Shown piece after piece: positions 1 through 8,201 of a stretch of 40,075 nt of DNA. A model generated the notes under the pieces. That model did not search any database, was not told the DNA's origin, and worked only from the letters and a program-made list of their open reading frames with translations. The DNA comes from a virus, in the IMG/VR virus record IMGVR_UViG_3300042544_001256, positions 1 through 40,075 of that record, one strand, 5' to 3'. The position numbers and the translations under genes are program-made. The first letter of the stretch is position 1; every line of letters begins with the position of its first letter.

Positions 1-465
1 GCTCTTGCAGTTATCATCAACCGCGTTGCTAACACTATCGCCCAGCGTACACGTCGTGGTGCTGGTAACTGGGCAGTTGTAAGCCCAACAGCATTGACAG
101 TTCTTCAGTCTGCTACTACAAGCGCATTCGCTCGTACAACAGAAGGCACATTCGAAGCACCTACAAACACTAAGTTTGTTGGTACATTGAACAATGCTAT
201 GAAGATCTATGTAAACACTTATGCACAGAATGATGATGTATTAGTTGGTTACAAAGGTGCTAACGAAAGTGATGCAGCAGCATTCTATTGCCCATACATT
301 CCATTGATGAGCAGTGGTGTTGTTCTAGATCCAGCAACATTCGAACCAGTCGTATCATTCATGACACGTTATGGTTATGTAGAGTTAAGCAACACTGCTT
401 CTTCTCTAGGTAATGCAGCTGACTATCTAGGCAAAGTTACATTAACTGGCCTAGCATTTAGCTAA
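1..465 (+). CDS. 23: Major capsid protein gp23, C-terminal part (5' end outside window)
   Basis: The frame is open from base 1 and ends at a TAA, giving 154 residues of a protein that begins upstream. It forms the hexameric shell of T4-type heads. Recognisable gp23 landmarks are RRGAGNW near residue 19, the stretch with IYVNTYAQNDD and VGYKGANESDA (T4: VYIDQYAKQDYFTVGYKGPNEMDA), a Y-C-P-Y-I-P-L segment matching T4 YAPYVAL, and FEPVVSFMTRYGYV (T4: FQPVMGFKTRYGI). The in-frame TTG at 94 is only an internal leucine codon, not a start. A hairpin terminator follows within 30 bases. The assignment is by memory of the T4 sequence; gp24-type vertex proteins are related, but the GYKG and TRYG region favours gp23. 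Confidence 0.93.
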   Translation, partial: ALAVIINRVANTIAQRTRRGAGNWAVVSPTALTVLQSATTSAFARTTEGTFEAPTNTKFVGTLNNAMKIYVNTYAQNDDVLVGYKGANESDAAAFYCPYIPLMSSGVVLDPATFEPVVSFMTRYGYVELSNTASSLGNAADYLGKVTLTGLAFS

Positions 466-493
466 TCAACTTACCGCAAGGTACGTTACTTAC

Positions 494-520
494 AAAGGAC
501 TCTTCGGAGTCCTTTCTCTT
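494..520 (+). terminator. Hairpin terminator after capsid gene
   Basis: A perfect 9-bp stem (AAAGGACTC 494-502, GAGTCCTTT 507-515) closes on a UUCG tetraloop and is followed by a pyrimidine run (CTCTTT). It lies 29 bases after the capsid stop codon and just before a late promoter, as expected for a rho-independent terminator separating the abundant capsid transcript from the next unit. Confidence 0.85.
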
Positions 521-525
521 TATGT

Positions 526-533
526 GATAAATA
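526..533 (+). promoter_or_regulatory. T4-type late promoter (GATAAATA)
   Basis: The octamer GATAAATA matches the T4/cyanophage late promoter core (TATAAATA/NATAAATA) read by the phage late sigma factor gp55. It lies between the gp23 terminator and the next gene, 87 bases before that gene's start, leaving an unusually long leader with two small hairpins (565-580 and 583-599). Confidence 0.7.
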
Positions 534-620
534 CTTTGTATGATTTACACAGGGTAGATCTTATGCGGAAATCCAACCGCGTACAGCCTAGAACGCTGTT
601 TTTCTTAAGGAGAAATTAAA
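534..620 (+). promoter_or_regulatory. Structured leader of the 400-aa structural gene
   Basis: This leader follows the GATAAATA promoter. It can form a 4-bp stem GCGG/CCGC (565-568 with 577-580) and a 5-bp stem ACAGC/GCTGT (583-587 with 595-599) that is followed by TTTTCTT. A strong ribosome binding site AAGGAG (607-612) sits 8 bases before the ATG at 621. The second hairpin plus U-rich tail resembles a weak attenuator. The stems are short, so the function is uncertain. Confidence 0.35.
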
Positions 621-1823
621 ATGGGACGTCCTTTAAATAAAAAATATTTTGGTAACCGCAACACAGGTTCCGCAAGCACCGCAGCTGATAATTCTATCGG
701 TGGTGGAGCAGTTGCTAGTGTTACATTAAACGCATTAGGCGCATATACAACTCGCCCAACAATTACATTTGCAGTGCCAACACTACCAGGTGGTGTTCGT
801 GCTACTGGTACTATTACTTCTGAAGTTGTTAGTGCCGCAGTCAGCGGTACACAAACTCGTGCTTATCCAACAGCCGCAGCCGCAATTGGTTTCAATACTG
901 CCGGTTCGACCTTTACAGCAACCGTAACCAGCGCCGCTCTAACAACTGTAGTTCGCGCAAGTGCTACAACAATAGGTTTTGATGCTGCCAGCGCAAACCT
1001 TGCCATAAGTGGTAACAGTATTCACATTACAGGCGCAAGTATCACAGGTACATTATCAATTGGTGGTGTAGCAATTGCCGCTGGTCAAATTTATTATACA
1101 GGTGCTCCAAGTACCACTACATCAGCAACATTGTATGCCACATATGCTGACGCAGTTTCTGCAACTAACCCATTAACTATTGTTGCTGGTACAGGCGTTG
1201 GCGGTGCAACATTTACACACGGTGTTACATTTGGTGCAGTGACAGCATTAACTCCAGTTGCTCGTGGTTCATATGAAGCATTAGTTGCAAGCGGCGATGC
1301 TGTAGTTGCTACAGCTGGTGTAGGTTCTGGACTAACAATCACTCCAACATATCGTGCTAAAGCAGTTGTCATTACAGAAGCAGGTTCTGGATACACAGCA
1401 GCACCAACACCGACATTTACACAATCAGTAACAGCTACATCAGTTAACATGTTAGTTGACAGTGGTAACATTCGTACAACTGGAAATCAAGAAAATGCTA
1501 TTTTGATGACAGCATTCTTAACTGGTGGATCAGCATTACCAGTTGACATTATTAAACAAGTATCTACTAACCGTTTTAGAGTAACTGATGGTACACTTAC
1601 TGGTATTGTTAAATTAACAGATTCATTAGCCAATGCCGCAGGTGAAGGCAGCGTTCGGTTACTTGACACAGATGGCGGCACATATTTTGCTACTAAACTT
1701 ACAGCACGTAAAGCTGTTATTACTCGTGGCACTGGCACACAAACAGCATTTGTTACAGGTACATCAGTTCCGTGGAACATGACTGCTGCAACTGCAACAT
1801 CATTGTTAATCGATAACGCTTAA
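621..1823 (+). CDS. Putative virion structural protein, 400 aa
   Basis: The 400-residue protein begins MGRPLNKKYFGNRN, an N-terminus I recall from unnamed structural proteins of marine T4-like phages; no biochemical role is known to me. The body is low-complexity Ala/Thr/Gly/Val beta sequence with two copies of a G-x-Y-T-x-x-P-T motif (AYTTRPTITF near residue 40, SGYTAAPTPTF near 257), the same motif inserted in the 3602-aa protein downstream. The C-terminal third (about 270-400) is less repetitive and contains NRFRVTDGT. No signal peptide or membrane segment is visible. The start is fixed by AAGGAG eight bases upstream. Its position directly after gp23 suggests a head or neck decoration protein, but this is inference. 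Confidence 0.75.
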   Translation: MGRPLNKKYFGNRNTGSASTAADNSIGGGAVASVTLNALGAYTTRPTITFAVPTLPGGVRATGTITSEVVSAAVSGTQTRAYPTAAAAIGFNTAGSTFTATVTSAALTTVVRASATTIGFDAASANLAISGNSIHITGASITGTLSIGGVAIAAGQIYYTGAPSTTTSATLYATYADAVSATNPLTIVAGTGVGGATFTHGVTFGAVTALTPVARGSYEALVASGDAVVATAGVGSGLTITPTYRAKAVVITEAGSGYTAAPTPTFTQSVTATSVNMLVDSGNIRTTGNQENAILMTAFLTGGSALPVDIIKQVSTNRFRVTDGTLTGIVKLTDSLANAAGEGSVRLLDTDGGTYFATKLTARKAVITRGTGTQTAFVTGTSVPWNMTAATATSLLIDNA

Positions 1824-1831
1824 TTAGGTCT

Positions 1832-1847
1832 GGGGACTTCGGTCCCC
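1832..1847 (+). terminator. UUCG hairpin in the intergenic gap (weak terminator or RNA-stability element)
   Basis: A 6-bp GC-rich stem GGGGAC/GTCCCC caps a UUCG loop between the 400-aa and 359-aa genes. There is no U tract after it (TACTAAGG follows, which contains the next ribosome binding site), and no late promoter lies between it and the next gene. It may therefore trim or stabilise mRNA, or terminate only partially, rather than end transcription. Confidence 0.55.
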
Positions 1848-1862
1848 TACTAAGGATAATAG

Positions 1863-2942
1863 ATGTCAAAGATATTAAAAATTACCGATGGTGATTATAA
1901 GATTAAAACCAGAAACTATGGCAGTATCACTTTAGATACTGGCATTGAAGTGGGTGAAGTAATTGTTACTGGTTCCTTGACAGTACGAGGGAATACAACA
2001 ACAGTTAATTCTGAAACTTTAACTATTGTTGACCAACGTATTGAACTTAATGTTGGCGAATCTGGGCCGGGAGTAACAACTAAACCAACTGACACTAGTT
2101 TAGAGTCAGGAATTTTAATCCATCGTGGTGCTAATAATACTGCTGCTAGTAGAGATGTTCTAGTAGTGTTCAAAGAAGTAGAGCCAGGCTTCCCATCAAC
2201 TGCCATTGCCGGGCGCGGCACAATACAATTCAAATATTCTAACGGCGATCCAGTTGCTATCAGCACTAACAGTATTAGTGTGCCAGGTAACGGAAATCTT
2301 GGATTGATTAATGCAGGTAATGGTTATGTTACAGTATCTGGTACTACTAATTATGAACTCAATGCGTTTAGTTATACTGCATGGAATCTCGCTGGCAGTC
2401 CACGTGCAGCATATGCTATTCCTAACGCATTGATAACAGTAGTTGACGATGACGTTATACCAAATGCAAAAGGTCTGGTGGACTTTGTTGATGCATCACT
2501 TTACTATTATAGAAGTCCTTTGCTATCAGAAGGCGATACTACAGTAAGAACATACGATGCCCAGGCACCTTTCTTAAATTCACCTAGTAGAATTGAGTTT
2601 ACAGTTGACGGCAGTTTAAGAGGAAAATTTATTGCCACAGGATTAGATGTTGATAATGTTAATATTTTTACAAATACTATTAATAACGCAACTAACAATT
2701 TAATTTTATCTGCTACAACTACTAATACTGTAGAAGTCAATGCATTGTTACAGTTAAATAATCAAGCAAGTGATATAACCGTAGCAGTAACAACTGCAAC
2801 TCAAATATATACAAAAGCTGCTGAAGGTCCTGGACGTACTGGAATTTATTTTACCAACGATACAGCCTATGGAGCAAACGCATATAACAACGATGAATTA
2901 GTAAGTAAGAACAGAGCAGTATTGCTAAGTATCTTACTATAA
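1863..2942 (+). CDS. Fibre-like virion protein, 359 aa
   Basis: A 359-residue protein with a phage fibre signature near residues 30-65: a V-x-V-T-G-S-L-T-V-R-G-N-T-T-T-V-N stretch followed by L-T-I-V-D-Q-R-I-E-L-N-V-G. This repeat occurs in T4-like gp34/gp36-type fibres and many trimeric fibre shafts. A beta-rich middle follows, then an Asn-rich segment (about 265-305: NTINNATNNLIL, LQLNNQASD) typical of triple-stranded beta shafts. The C-terminus contains GRTGIYFTN. The ribosome binding site AAGGA precedes the ATG. It is co-oriented with the next two small structural genes, with a 9-base gap. Exact virion location is unknown. Confidence 0.75.
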   Translation: MSKILKITDGDYKIKTRNYGSITLDTGIEVGEVIVTGSLTVRGNTTTVNSETLTIVDQRIELNVGESGPGVTTKPTDTSLESGILIHRGANNTAASRDVLVVFKEVEPGFPSTAIAGRGTIQFKYSNGDPVAISTNSISVPGNGNLGLINAGNGYVTVSGTTNYELNAFSYTAWNLAGSPRAAYAIPNALITVVDDDVIPNAKGLVDFVDASLYYYRSPLLSEGDTTVRTYDAQAPFLNSPSRIEFTVDGSLRGKFIATGLDVDNVNIFTNTINNATNNLILSATTTNTVEVNALLQLNNQASDITVAVTTATQIYTKAAEGPGRTGIYFTNDTAYGANAYNNDELVSKNRAVLLSILL

Positions 2943-2951
2943 GGAAAGAAC

Positions 2952-3284
2952 ATGGCGATTAAAAATACAGCAATTCCAGCAACAACTGATACGGCAATTT
3001 ATACTAGTAGCGGAAATAATGCTATTACAACTATCATTGTATGCAATACTAATACAACTCCTACTACTGGAGATAGAACATTAACATTGTATGCAGTAGA
3101 ACACTCTGGTGCAGCCGTAGGAACTCCTAGTACTGGAAATATGATAGTTCAAACTTTAACAATTCCTGCAGGGGATACTATAAGTTTTGATCAAGAAAAA
3201 ATGGTGTTAGCTGACTTTGATAGTGTTGTAGCTTATGCCAGCGGAACTGGAATAACAGCAACAGTAAGTACATTACCGGTATAA
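2952..3284 (+). CDS. Small beta-rich structural protein, 110 aa
   Basis: This 110-residue protein has alternating hydrophobic/polar strands and no catalytic motif. Features are TAIYTSSGNNAITTIIVCN (residues 14-32), a central T-L-T-L-Y strand, L-T-I-P-A-G-D-T near 70 and a V-x-A-Y-A-S-G-T-G-I-T-A-T-V end. The pattern (strand, 'cN.t' turn, strand, 'iPaG' turn, strands) recurs in the 109-aa and 110-aa proteins at 14096 and 33833, so I read the three as one fold family, probably a single beta-sandwich capping or joining fibre components. The start is supported by AAGGAAAG 5 bases upstream. The next gene starts 4 bases after its stop. Confidence 0.7.
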   Translation: MAIKNTAIPATTDTAIYTSSGNNAITTIIVCNTNTTPTTGDRTLTLYAVEHSGAAVGTPSTGNMIVQTLTIPAGDTISFDQEKMVLADFDSVVAYASGTGITATVSTLPV

Positions 3285-3288
3285 GACA

Positions 3289-4047
3289 ATGAGATTTTTA
3301 AAAACGTTAACACTCAATCGTAGATCAGTTTATGATGACAGATTAGCTATCAATACTGATAGCGAAGTCATTATGAATACTACTGCGTCACTGTTAGTAC
3401 CTTACGGAACTACTGGCGAACGTACTAGTGACGTTAACGGCATGGTCCGATACAATGCCACTACGAAAGAATTTGAAGGATATCAAGGCGGCGTAGCAGG
3501 AGCAACAGGTGGAGGTCAATGGCGTCCTTTTAGATTTAAAGAACCTAATGGTGTTGTTTTACAAGATGTTGGACCAGCTGATGGACCAACGGATACTCAA
3601 ACTGTATTTGGTCCATTAACGCCTGATCCATTTTTATACGCTACCCACCAATCTGATATAGATACAAATTCAGTACTGTACCCTTCAGGTTGGGTTGCTG
3701 GCCAAATGGCTAAAAATATACTAGTAATTACTGAAACTATTGTGCAACTAGGTGGTGTAAACTTTAACATTGTACAAGATCCAACTACTACTGGAACAGG
3801 CGATGAAATTACAACCGGTGCATTTGTAGACGGCGTTGAGTATGTAATTACTAATGTAGGCGATACCGACTTCATTGCATTGGGTGCAAGTGCAAATACA
3901 GTTGGGGTCGTTTTCACTACTGCACCAGCAAGCGGTGGTGGCAACGGCACTACAGGTAAAGTAAGAAAGACAGGCACATACTTAGAGTTTTACACTGCGG
4001 TTCCTGCAGGCCGTTCTGTGCATATTATTCACAACCTAAACCAATAA
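3289..4047 (+). CDS. Fibre-like structural protein, 252 aa
   Basis: The protein has two recognisable phage-fibre motifs. Residues about 33-85 carry the 'lpvGTtgeR...nGmvRYNattkefEGYqgg.WrpfrF' module, which also ends the two large fibres at 4081 and 8202. Residues about 175-232 match the widespread phage-fibre motif with Y-V-I-T-N-V-G-D-T-D-F-I-A-L-G-A-S-A-N followed by V-G-V-V-F-T and a Gly-rich tail. The C-terminus (AGRSVHIIHNLNQ) is short. The ATG lies 4 bases after the preceding stop and lacks a clear Shine-Dalgarno sequence, so translation is probably coupled to the 110-aa gene. I cannot place it in the particle more precisely. Confidence 0.72.
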   Translation: MRFLKTLTLNRRSVYDDRLAINTDSEVIMNTTASLLVPYGTTGERTSDVNGMVRYNATTKEFEGYQGGVAGATGGGQWRPFRFKEPNGVVLQDVGPADGPTDTQTVFGPLTPDPFLYATHQSDIDTNSVLYPSGWVAGQMAKNILVITETIVQLGGVNFNIVQDPTTTGTGDEITTGAFVDGVEYVITNVGDTDFIALGASANTVGVVFTTAPASGGGNGTTGKVRKTGTYLEFYTAVPAGRSVHIIHNLNQ

Positions 4048-4055
4048 CAATCTAC

Positions 4056-4063
4056 TATAAATA
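4056..4063 (+). promoter_or_regulatory. T4-type late promoter (TATAAATA)
   Basis: This is an exact TATAAATA, 17 bases from its last base to the ATG at 4081, with GGAG (4071-4074) between. It is the best late promoter in the window and drives the 1333-aa fibre gene. Confidence 0.85.
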
Positions 4064-4080
4064 GTGTATTGGAGCTGAAT

Positions 4081-7000
4081 ATGGCGAATGCACTAGGTAG
4101 AATTTCTGGTCAATTATTAAAAAATAACCTAACCCGCAACGGCCAGGATCTTGTATTTGACGATCTTGGCACTACTGATCCCGTATTAAAACTCAATGTA
4201 ACTAATCGTTATGTTAGCATTAACTCTGACACTACATTAAGAGATTTATTTGTTAACGAAAAGATACGTACTACTAATTTAATATCTGTAGATCGATTAA
4301 ACGATCCGTTAGACGCATCCCCTCTCAAATTAAGCATTAGTGGAACTACCATTATTTCTAGAGATAATCTTAATTTTTCCGCAGCCACGCAAGTAAATGC
4401 AAACATTATTCATACTGATAACATACGTATTGATAACAGGGTAATATCAACTAGAACTCTTAATACAACTTTAGATTTTAGTCCAGCAGGATCATTAGAC
4501 ATTTATAATGTGTTAAATGTCACTGGTAACTTACGAGCATGGGATGCTGGACCTGGAACTGGAAATATTACCCTAGACGGTAATATTACGTTTGGCAGCA
4601 CAGACCAATCTGGAACTAATGCAGATACCATTTCGTTTAATGCAGATATCAATACTGATATTAATCCTAATCTAGATGAAACATATCGGTTAGGATCTAC
4701 TACACAACGTTGGGAAGGGTTATATACTGAACTAATTAATGGTGAACAGGTATCAACAATAGGACTATCTTCCAGCGGCGTTAATTTAGTATTGAGACCT
4801 GGAAAAAGTTGGTACGTTGCTACTAACGGGTCAGACACAAATGTTGGCAATCATCAGAGTGGCCCCTTTGCCACAATTAAACATGCGCTCGACGAATCAT
4901 CTGCCGGCGACACTGTTTACATTTATCCAGGAACCTATACAGAACAATTTCCGCTAACGGTCCCAGTTGGGGTAGCTGTTAAAGGTACCGGCATTCGCTC
5001 AGTAACGGTGCAACCTACTGCGCTTACACAGTCAAACAATGCGTTTTTACTCAACGGTGAAACTACTGTTAGTGATTTAACCGTTAAGGATTTTTATGCT
5101 CCAGGTTACGCATTTAGTTTTGCTCCTGGATTTACTGTATCTACCCGTAGTCCTTATGTACAAAATATAACAGTACTCACAAAAGGTAGTGTTACATCGC
5201 CAACTGATCCGAGAGGATTTGACGAAGGTGATGCAGGCGGCGGCGCCTATGTTGACGGTAGTCTGGCAACATCAGCTAGTAAAGAAGCTAGTATGTTGTT
5301 CCACAGTGTAACATTTATTACCCCGGGTGTAGATGCTCTAACAATGACCAACGGTGTTCGTGTAGAGTGGTTAAACTCGTTTACTTACTTTGCTAATAAA
5401 GGTCTATATGCAACAAACGGTACACTGGGGTTTGGCAGTTCTGTTGTAGGTTTTGACAGCATCGTAGGATTTTACGGACAAAACGGAGTTGTATTAACTG
5501 GCGATGGCTCTAAAACTGTCACCGTCAATGTTTCTCTTACTGGTCTAATTACTATTGTTAGCATAGACGTTGGTGCTGTATCCGGATATTATATATCAAC
5601 TGGTGGCACAACCTGGGTTGTTACTTTAGGAAAGTTTGGCGCTGAACTACGTAGTATAGGATCTGCAAACGTCTATGGTAACTACGGCGCCGAAGCAGAT
5701 GGTGCAAGTACACTAATGTACTTGATACAGCATAATTTTGCCTATATTGGAACTGGAAAAGATTTTAGTAATGATATATCGTTAGTAATTCAAGCCAACG
5801 AAACAGTAGAACTTAATAGCGGAAAAATATATTATCAAGGTTATAATAGAGGCAAGTGGAGAGTAGGCGACGCATTTAGTGTTGATCATGCAACTGGTAT
5901 AATATCTATTAACGGAGTTTCAGTAAGTGCTGGAGGTGTTACATCGATTAATTTTCTTAACGGCACAGACGAAACAGTTATTAATTCTAGACAAGTAACT
6001 ACCGGTAACGTTAAATTTAGCAATAATTTAATAACAACTTTATCGGGCCCAATTAATTTAGTCGGCGGCACCGGAGAGATTAACTTAAATGCTAACACAT
6101 CTGTAACTGATAACTTAGATATTACTGGCAATCTCAACACTGACGGTACTCTAACTATTGGTAATGCATACATTGACATTGTTAGATTTGAAGCTCCTGT
6201 AGAATTTGATCTACGTCCCAAAACAGATGACGATTATACTCTAGGTGGTCCAACAAACAAACGTTGGGACTTTGTATACCTAGACACTTCGTACATCGGC
6301 AACTACAAATTAGAAAATGCTACTATCTCAACAGTAGCAGGCAGTGCTGACGTTGAGCTAAGAGCTGACGGTGCCGGAAGAATTTTTGTAAATCAAGACA
6401 ATGCTGAATTTGATCAAGATTTAACAGTTGACGGTACAACTACTTTAAAAACTACAATAATAACCGGCGAGCTAACACAATACGGTGATTACTTACAAAC
6501 AGGTAACACTCTACAAACTGGTAATAGAGAGATTACCAATACATTAGATGTAACTAACAACGTATATTTTGATAACATAAACATTGTTGACAATAGAATT
6601 CTTACCACAAATTCTAATGACAATTTAGAATTACGTGCAGTTGGTTCAGGCATTGTAGTGTTCAATGATAATACACAGTTTAGTCAAGCAGCCCTATTTG
6701 GTACATTAGAAACCAATGGACTAACCAACTCTGGAACGATTACATCAGACATTTTTACAGACGGTGATATAGAGATTAATGACAACTATATTACTACGAC
6801 TGTGGGTAATAACGATCTTAGACTAGTCCCTAACGGCACAGGAAAAGTATCATTACCTTTAGATCCTGTAGCAATAACTCAAAAGTTAACTGTAGAAGAC
6901 GATGCTATACTAAAAAATGTTGCAATCAACGGAGATCTAGATCACCTAGGTAATACTACGCAAACAGGTAACGTAGTTCAAACTGGAAACTTTGAGCTAT

Positions 7001-8082
7001 CAACGGATCTAACAGTCACGGGAACCGATGCATTCTTTACAGATGTACGTATAATTAACAATCGTATTGCAACATCAACAGGAAGTAATAACTTAGAGCT
7101 ACGTGCCAACGGCACTGCAATTATTAAAATTGCAGATAGTGCTGCTTTTGGACAACCACTAACTGTTAACGGCGTCACAACAACTTCTACAATTAGTGCT
7201 ACAACTGGAACAATCACATCAGATATATTCTCAGATAGTGATATAGAAATTAACGACAATTATATCACAACCACTGTTGGAAATAACAATTTAATTTTAG
7301 CAGGTAGTACTACTGGCGGTCCTAAACTTGAACAAATTAAATTTAATGCAAGCACTATTAGTACAGAAACTACCAATCAAGGATTTACCTTAACAATTCC
7401 TAGTGGCAATCTTAATATTAACGCAGCCACTGCCTTAAAAGTTCCAGTTGGAACCACAATAGATCGTCCAACATTGACCCAAGGTGAGTTTAGATTTAAC
7501 TCAACTGACAATTTATTTAGAGGATACAGTTCAGCTACAGTTAGTTTTGCAGGAGTATATTCTGCAGACAGACGGACTTCAGTGCTAGCGCACCCAACAA
7601 ATAATACACTATTGTTTACTACTAATACCTTAAACAATATGACGGTTAGTGCATCTGGGTTAACTGTAAACTCACTCACTGTTGATAACAATACAACATT
7701 TGCAACTAACATAATTTCAACAGCAGTTACTAATAATGACTTGTTCTTAACTCCTAATGGTCTAGGCAAGGTAGTGATAGATGACATTTCATTATTAAGC
7801 AATGAAATTATTAACTCGGCCAATACCGCACTAGTCTTACAAAACACTGGAAGTGGATATGTAAGATTTGGAGGCACAGGTGGTATTGCACTACCTGCTG
7901 GTCCTACAGTAGTTGACACTACTGGAGTAGAACTAGGTGACCTTCGCTATAATACAGACTTGAGCATTCCAGAAATATTTAACGGAGTTGACTATGTTGG
8001 CTTTGTTTCAGAAAATGCCGCACTGCTCAGCGCAGACGAAGTCCAAGAGATTACCAATCTTTGGGCCCTTGTAATCGGTTAA
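4081..8082 (+). CDS. Large fibre-like virion protein with DUF1565-type beta-helix, 1333 aa
   Basis: The ATG at 4081 is chosen over an in-frame TTG at 4069 because GGAG (4071-4074) and the late promoter place translation there, and because the resulting N-terminus (MANALGRISGQLLKNN) matches the next gene (MSQLGRISGQLLKDN). Order: N-terminal signature (1-60); beta-strand shaft with a Y-R-L-G-S-T-T-Q-R-W motif (about 205); DUF1565/pectate-lyase-like beta-helix from about 242 (WYVATNGSDTN, FATIKHAL, VYIYPGTYTEQFP, GTGIRSV) to about 560; a G-K-W-R-V-G-D-A-F segment near 590; then about five shaft repeats (ITTTVGNNDL, PNGTGKV) to 1110; two 'GttxxRp...RyN' modules near 1120 and 1270. DUF1565 folds resemble sugar-binding or sugar-cleaving beta-helices, but I see no catalytic triad. 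Probably a host-recognition fibre or whisker. Confidence 0.85.
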   Translation: MANALGRISGQLLKNNLTRNGQDLVFDDLGTTDPVLKLNVTNRYVSINSDTTLRDLFVNEKIRTTNLISVDRLNDPLDASPLKLSISGTTIISRDNLNFSAATQVNANIIHTDNIRIDNRVISTRTLNTTLDFSPAGSLDIYNVLNVTGNLRAWDAGPGTGNITLDGNITFGSTDQSGTNADTISFNADINTDINPNLDETYRLGSTTQRWEGLYTELINGEQVSTIGLSSSGVNLVLRPGKSWYVATNGSDTNVGNHQSGPFATIKHALDESSAGDTVYIYPGTYTEQFPLTVPVGVAVKGTGIRSVTVQPTALTQSNNAFLLNGETTVSDLTVKDFYAPGYAFSFAPGFTVSTRSPYVQNITVLTKGSVTSPTDPRGFDEGDAGGGAYVDGSLATSASKEASMLFHSVTFITPGVDALTMTNGVRVEWLNSFTYFANKGLYATNGTLGFGSSVVGFDSIVGFYGQNGVVLTGDGSKTVTVNVSLTGLITIVSIDVGAVSGYYISTGGTTWVVTLGKFGAELRSIGSANVYGNYGAEADGASTLMYLIQHNFAYIGTGKDFSNDISLVIQANETVELNSGKIYYQGYNRGKWRVGDAFSVDHATGIISINGVSVSAGGVTSINFLNGTDETVINSRQVTTGNVKFSNNLITTLSGPINLVGGTGEINLNANTSVTDNLDITGNLNTDGTLTIGNAYIDIVRFEAPVEFDLRPKTDDDYTLGGPTNKRWDFVYLDTSYIGNYKLENATISTVAGSADVELRADGAGRIFVNQDNAEFDQDLTVDGTTTLKTTIITGELTQYGDYLQTGNTLQTGNREITNTLDVTNNVYFDNINIVDNRILTTNSNDNLELRAVGSGIVVFNDNTQFSQAALFGTLETNGLTNSGTITSDIFTDGDIEINDNYITTTVGNNDLRLVPNGTGKVSLPLDPVAITQKLTVEDDAILKNVAINGDLDHLGNTTQTGNVVQTGNFELSTDLTVTGTDAFFTDVRIINNRIATSTGSNNLELRANGTAIIKIADSAAFGQPLTVNGVTTTSTISATTGTITSDIFSDSDIEINDNYITTTVGNNNLILAGSTTGGPKLEQIKFNASTISTETTNQGFTLTIPSGNLNINAATALKVPVGTTIDRPTLTQGEFRFNSTDNLFRGYSSATVSFAGVYSADRRTSVLAHPTNNTLLFTTNTLNNMTVSASGLTVNSLTVDNNTTFATNIISTAVTNNDLFLTPNGLGKVVIDDISLLSNEIINSANTALVLQNTGSGYVRFGGTGGIALPAGPTVVDTTGVELGDLRYNTDLSIPEIFNGVDYVGFVSENAALLSADEVQEITNLWALVIG
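4126..4145 (+). repeat. 20-nt direct repeat, copy 1 (5' end of the 1333-aa gene)
   Basis: The sequence aacctaacccgcaacggcca is identical to 8244-8263 in the next paralogue, and a 15-nt identity (ggtcaattattaaaa) lies just upstream in both. It codes the shared N-terminal signature. Identity at third codon positions contrasts with the diverged remainder of the two genes and could support recombination between them. Confidence 0.8.
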
Positions 8083-8093
8083 AACCCAAAACA

Positions 8094-8101
8094 GCTAAAT
8101 A
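8094..8101 (+). promoter_or_regulatory. Late promoter variant (GCTAAATA)
   Basis: GCTAAATA lies 12 bases after the stop of the 1333-aa gene and differs from NATAAATA at one core base (CTAAATA-type late elements are described in cyanophages). It starts a leader of about 100 bases that contains a hairpin immediately downstream (8110-8131). Confidence 0.5.
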
Positions 8102-8109
8102 CAATTACT

Positions 8110-8131
8110 GTAAAAGTTGGCAAACTTTTAC
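8110..8131 (+). terminator. 9-bp hairpin between the two paralogous fibre genes
   Basis: GTAAAAGTT (8110-8118) pairs perfectly with AACTTTTAC (8123-8131) around a GGCA loop. The stem is AU-rich and no U run follows, so it is a poor intrinsic terminator. It sits nine bases after a likely late promoter and could instead be a 5' leader hairpin protecting the mRNA. Confidence 0.45.
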
Positions 8132-8201
8132 GATATTAAACTGTGGTAAACCCGCAATGCAAGGTGGTTAACCGTGAAACACGGGGTCTAAAGGAGCACT
8201 C
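8132..8201 (+). promoter_or_regulatory. Structured leader of the 1962-aa gene
   Basis: The leader contains two near-identical decamers, gtggtaaacc (8143-8152) and gtggttaacc (8164-8173), 21 bases apart and differing at one position, and a small hairpin CCGTG-AAA-CACGG (8172-8184) just before the ribosome binding site AAGGAG (8191-8196). The other large genes here have leaders of only about 20 bases. Function is not known; a protein- or RNA-mediated translational control site is a possibility only. Confidence 0.35.

Noticed and set aside
94-465. Separate short gene starting at TTG 94
   Set aside because: The frame is open to base 1 and upstream residues match gp23, so this is the interior of the capsid gene.
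4069-4080. TTG start four codons upstream for the 1333-aa gene
   Set aside because: It would overlap the ribosome binding site; ATG 4081 has GGAG at proper spacing and yields the N-terminus conserved in the paralogue.
7377-7919. 180-aa minus-strand open frame
   Set aside because: Antisense to a clear fibre gene; Val/Leu/Ser-rich shadow translation with no family resemblance. Other minus-strand frames under the fibre genes were rejected for the same reason.
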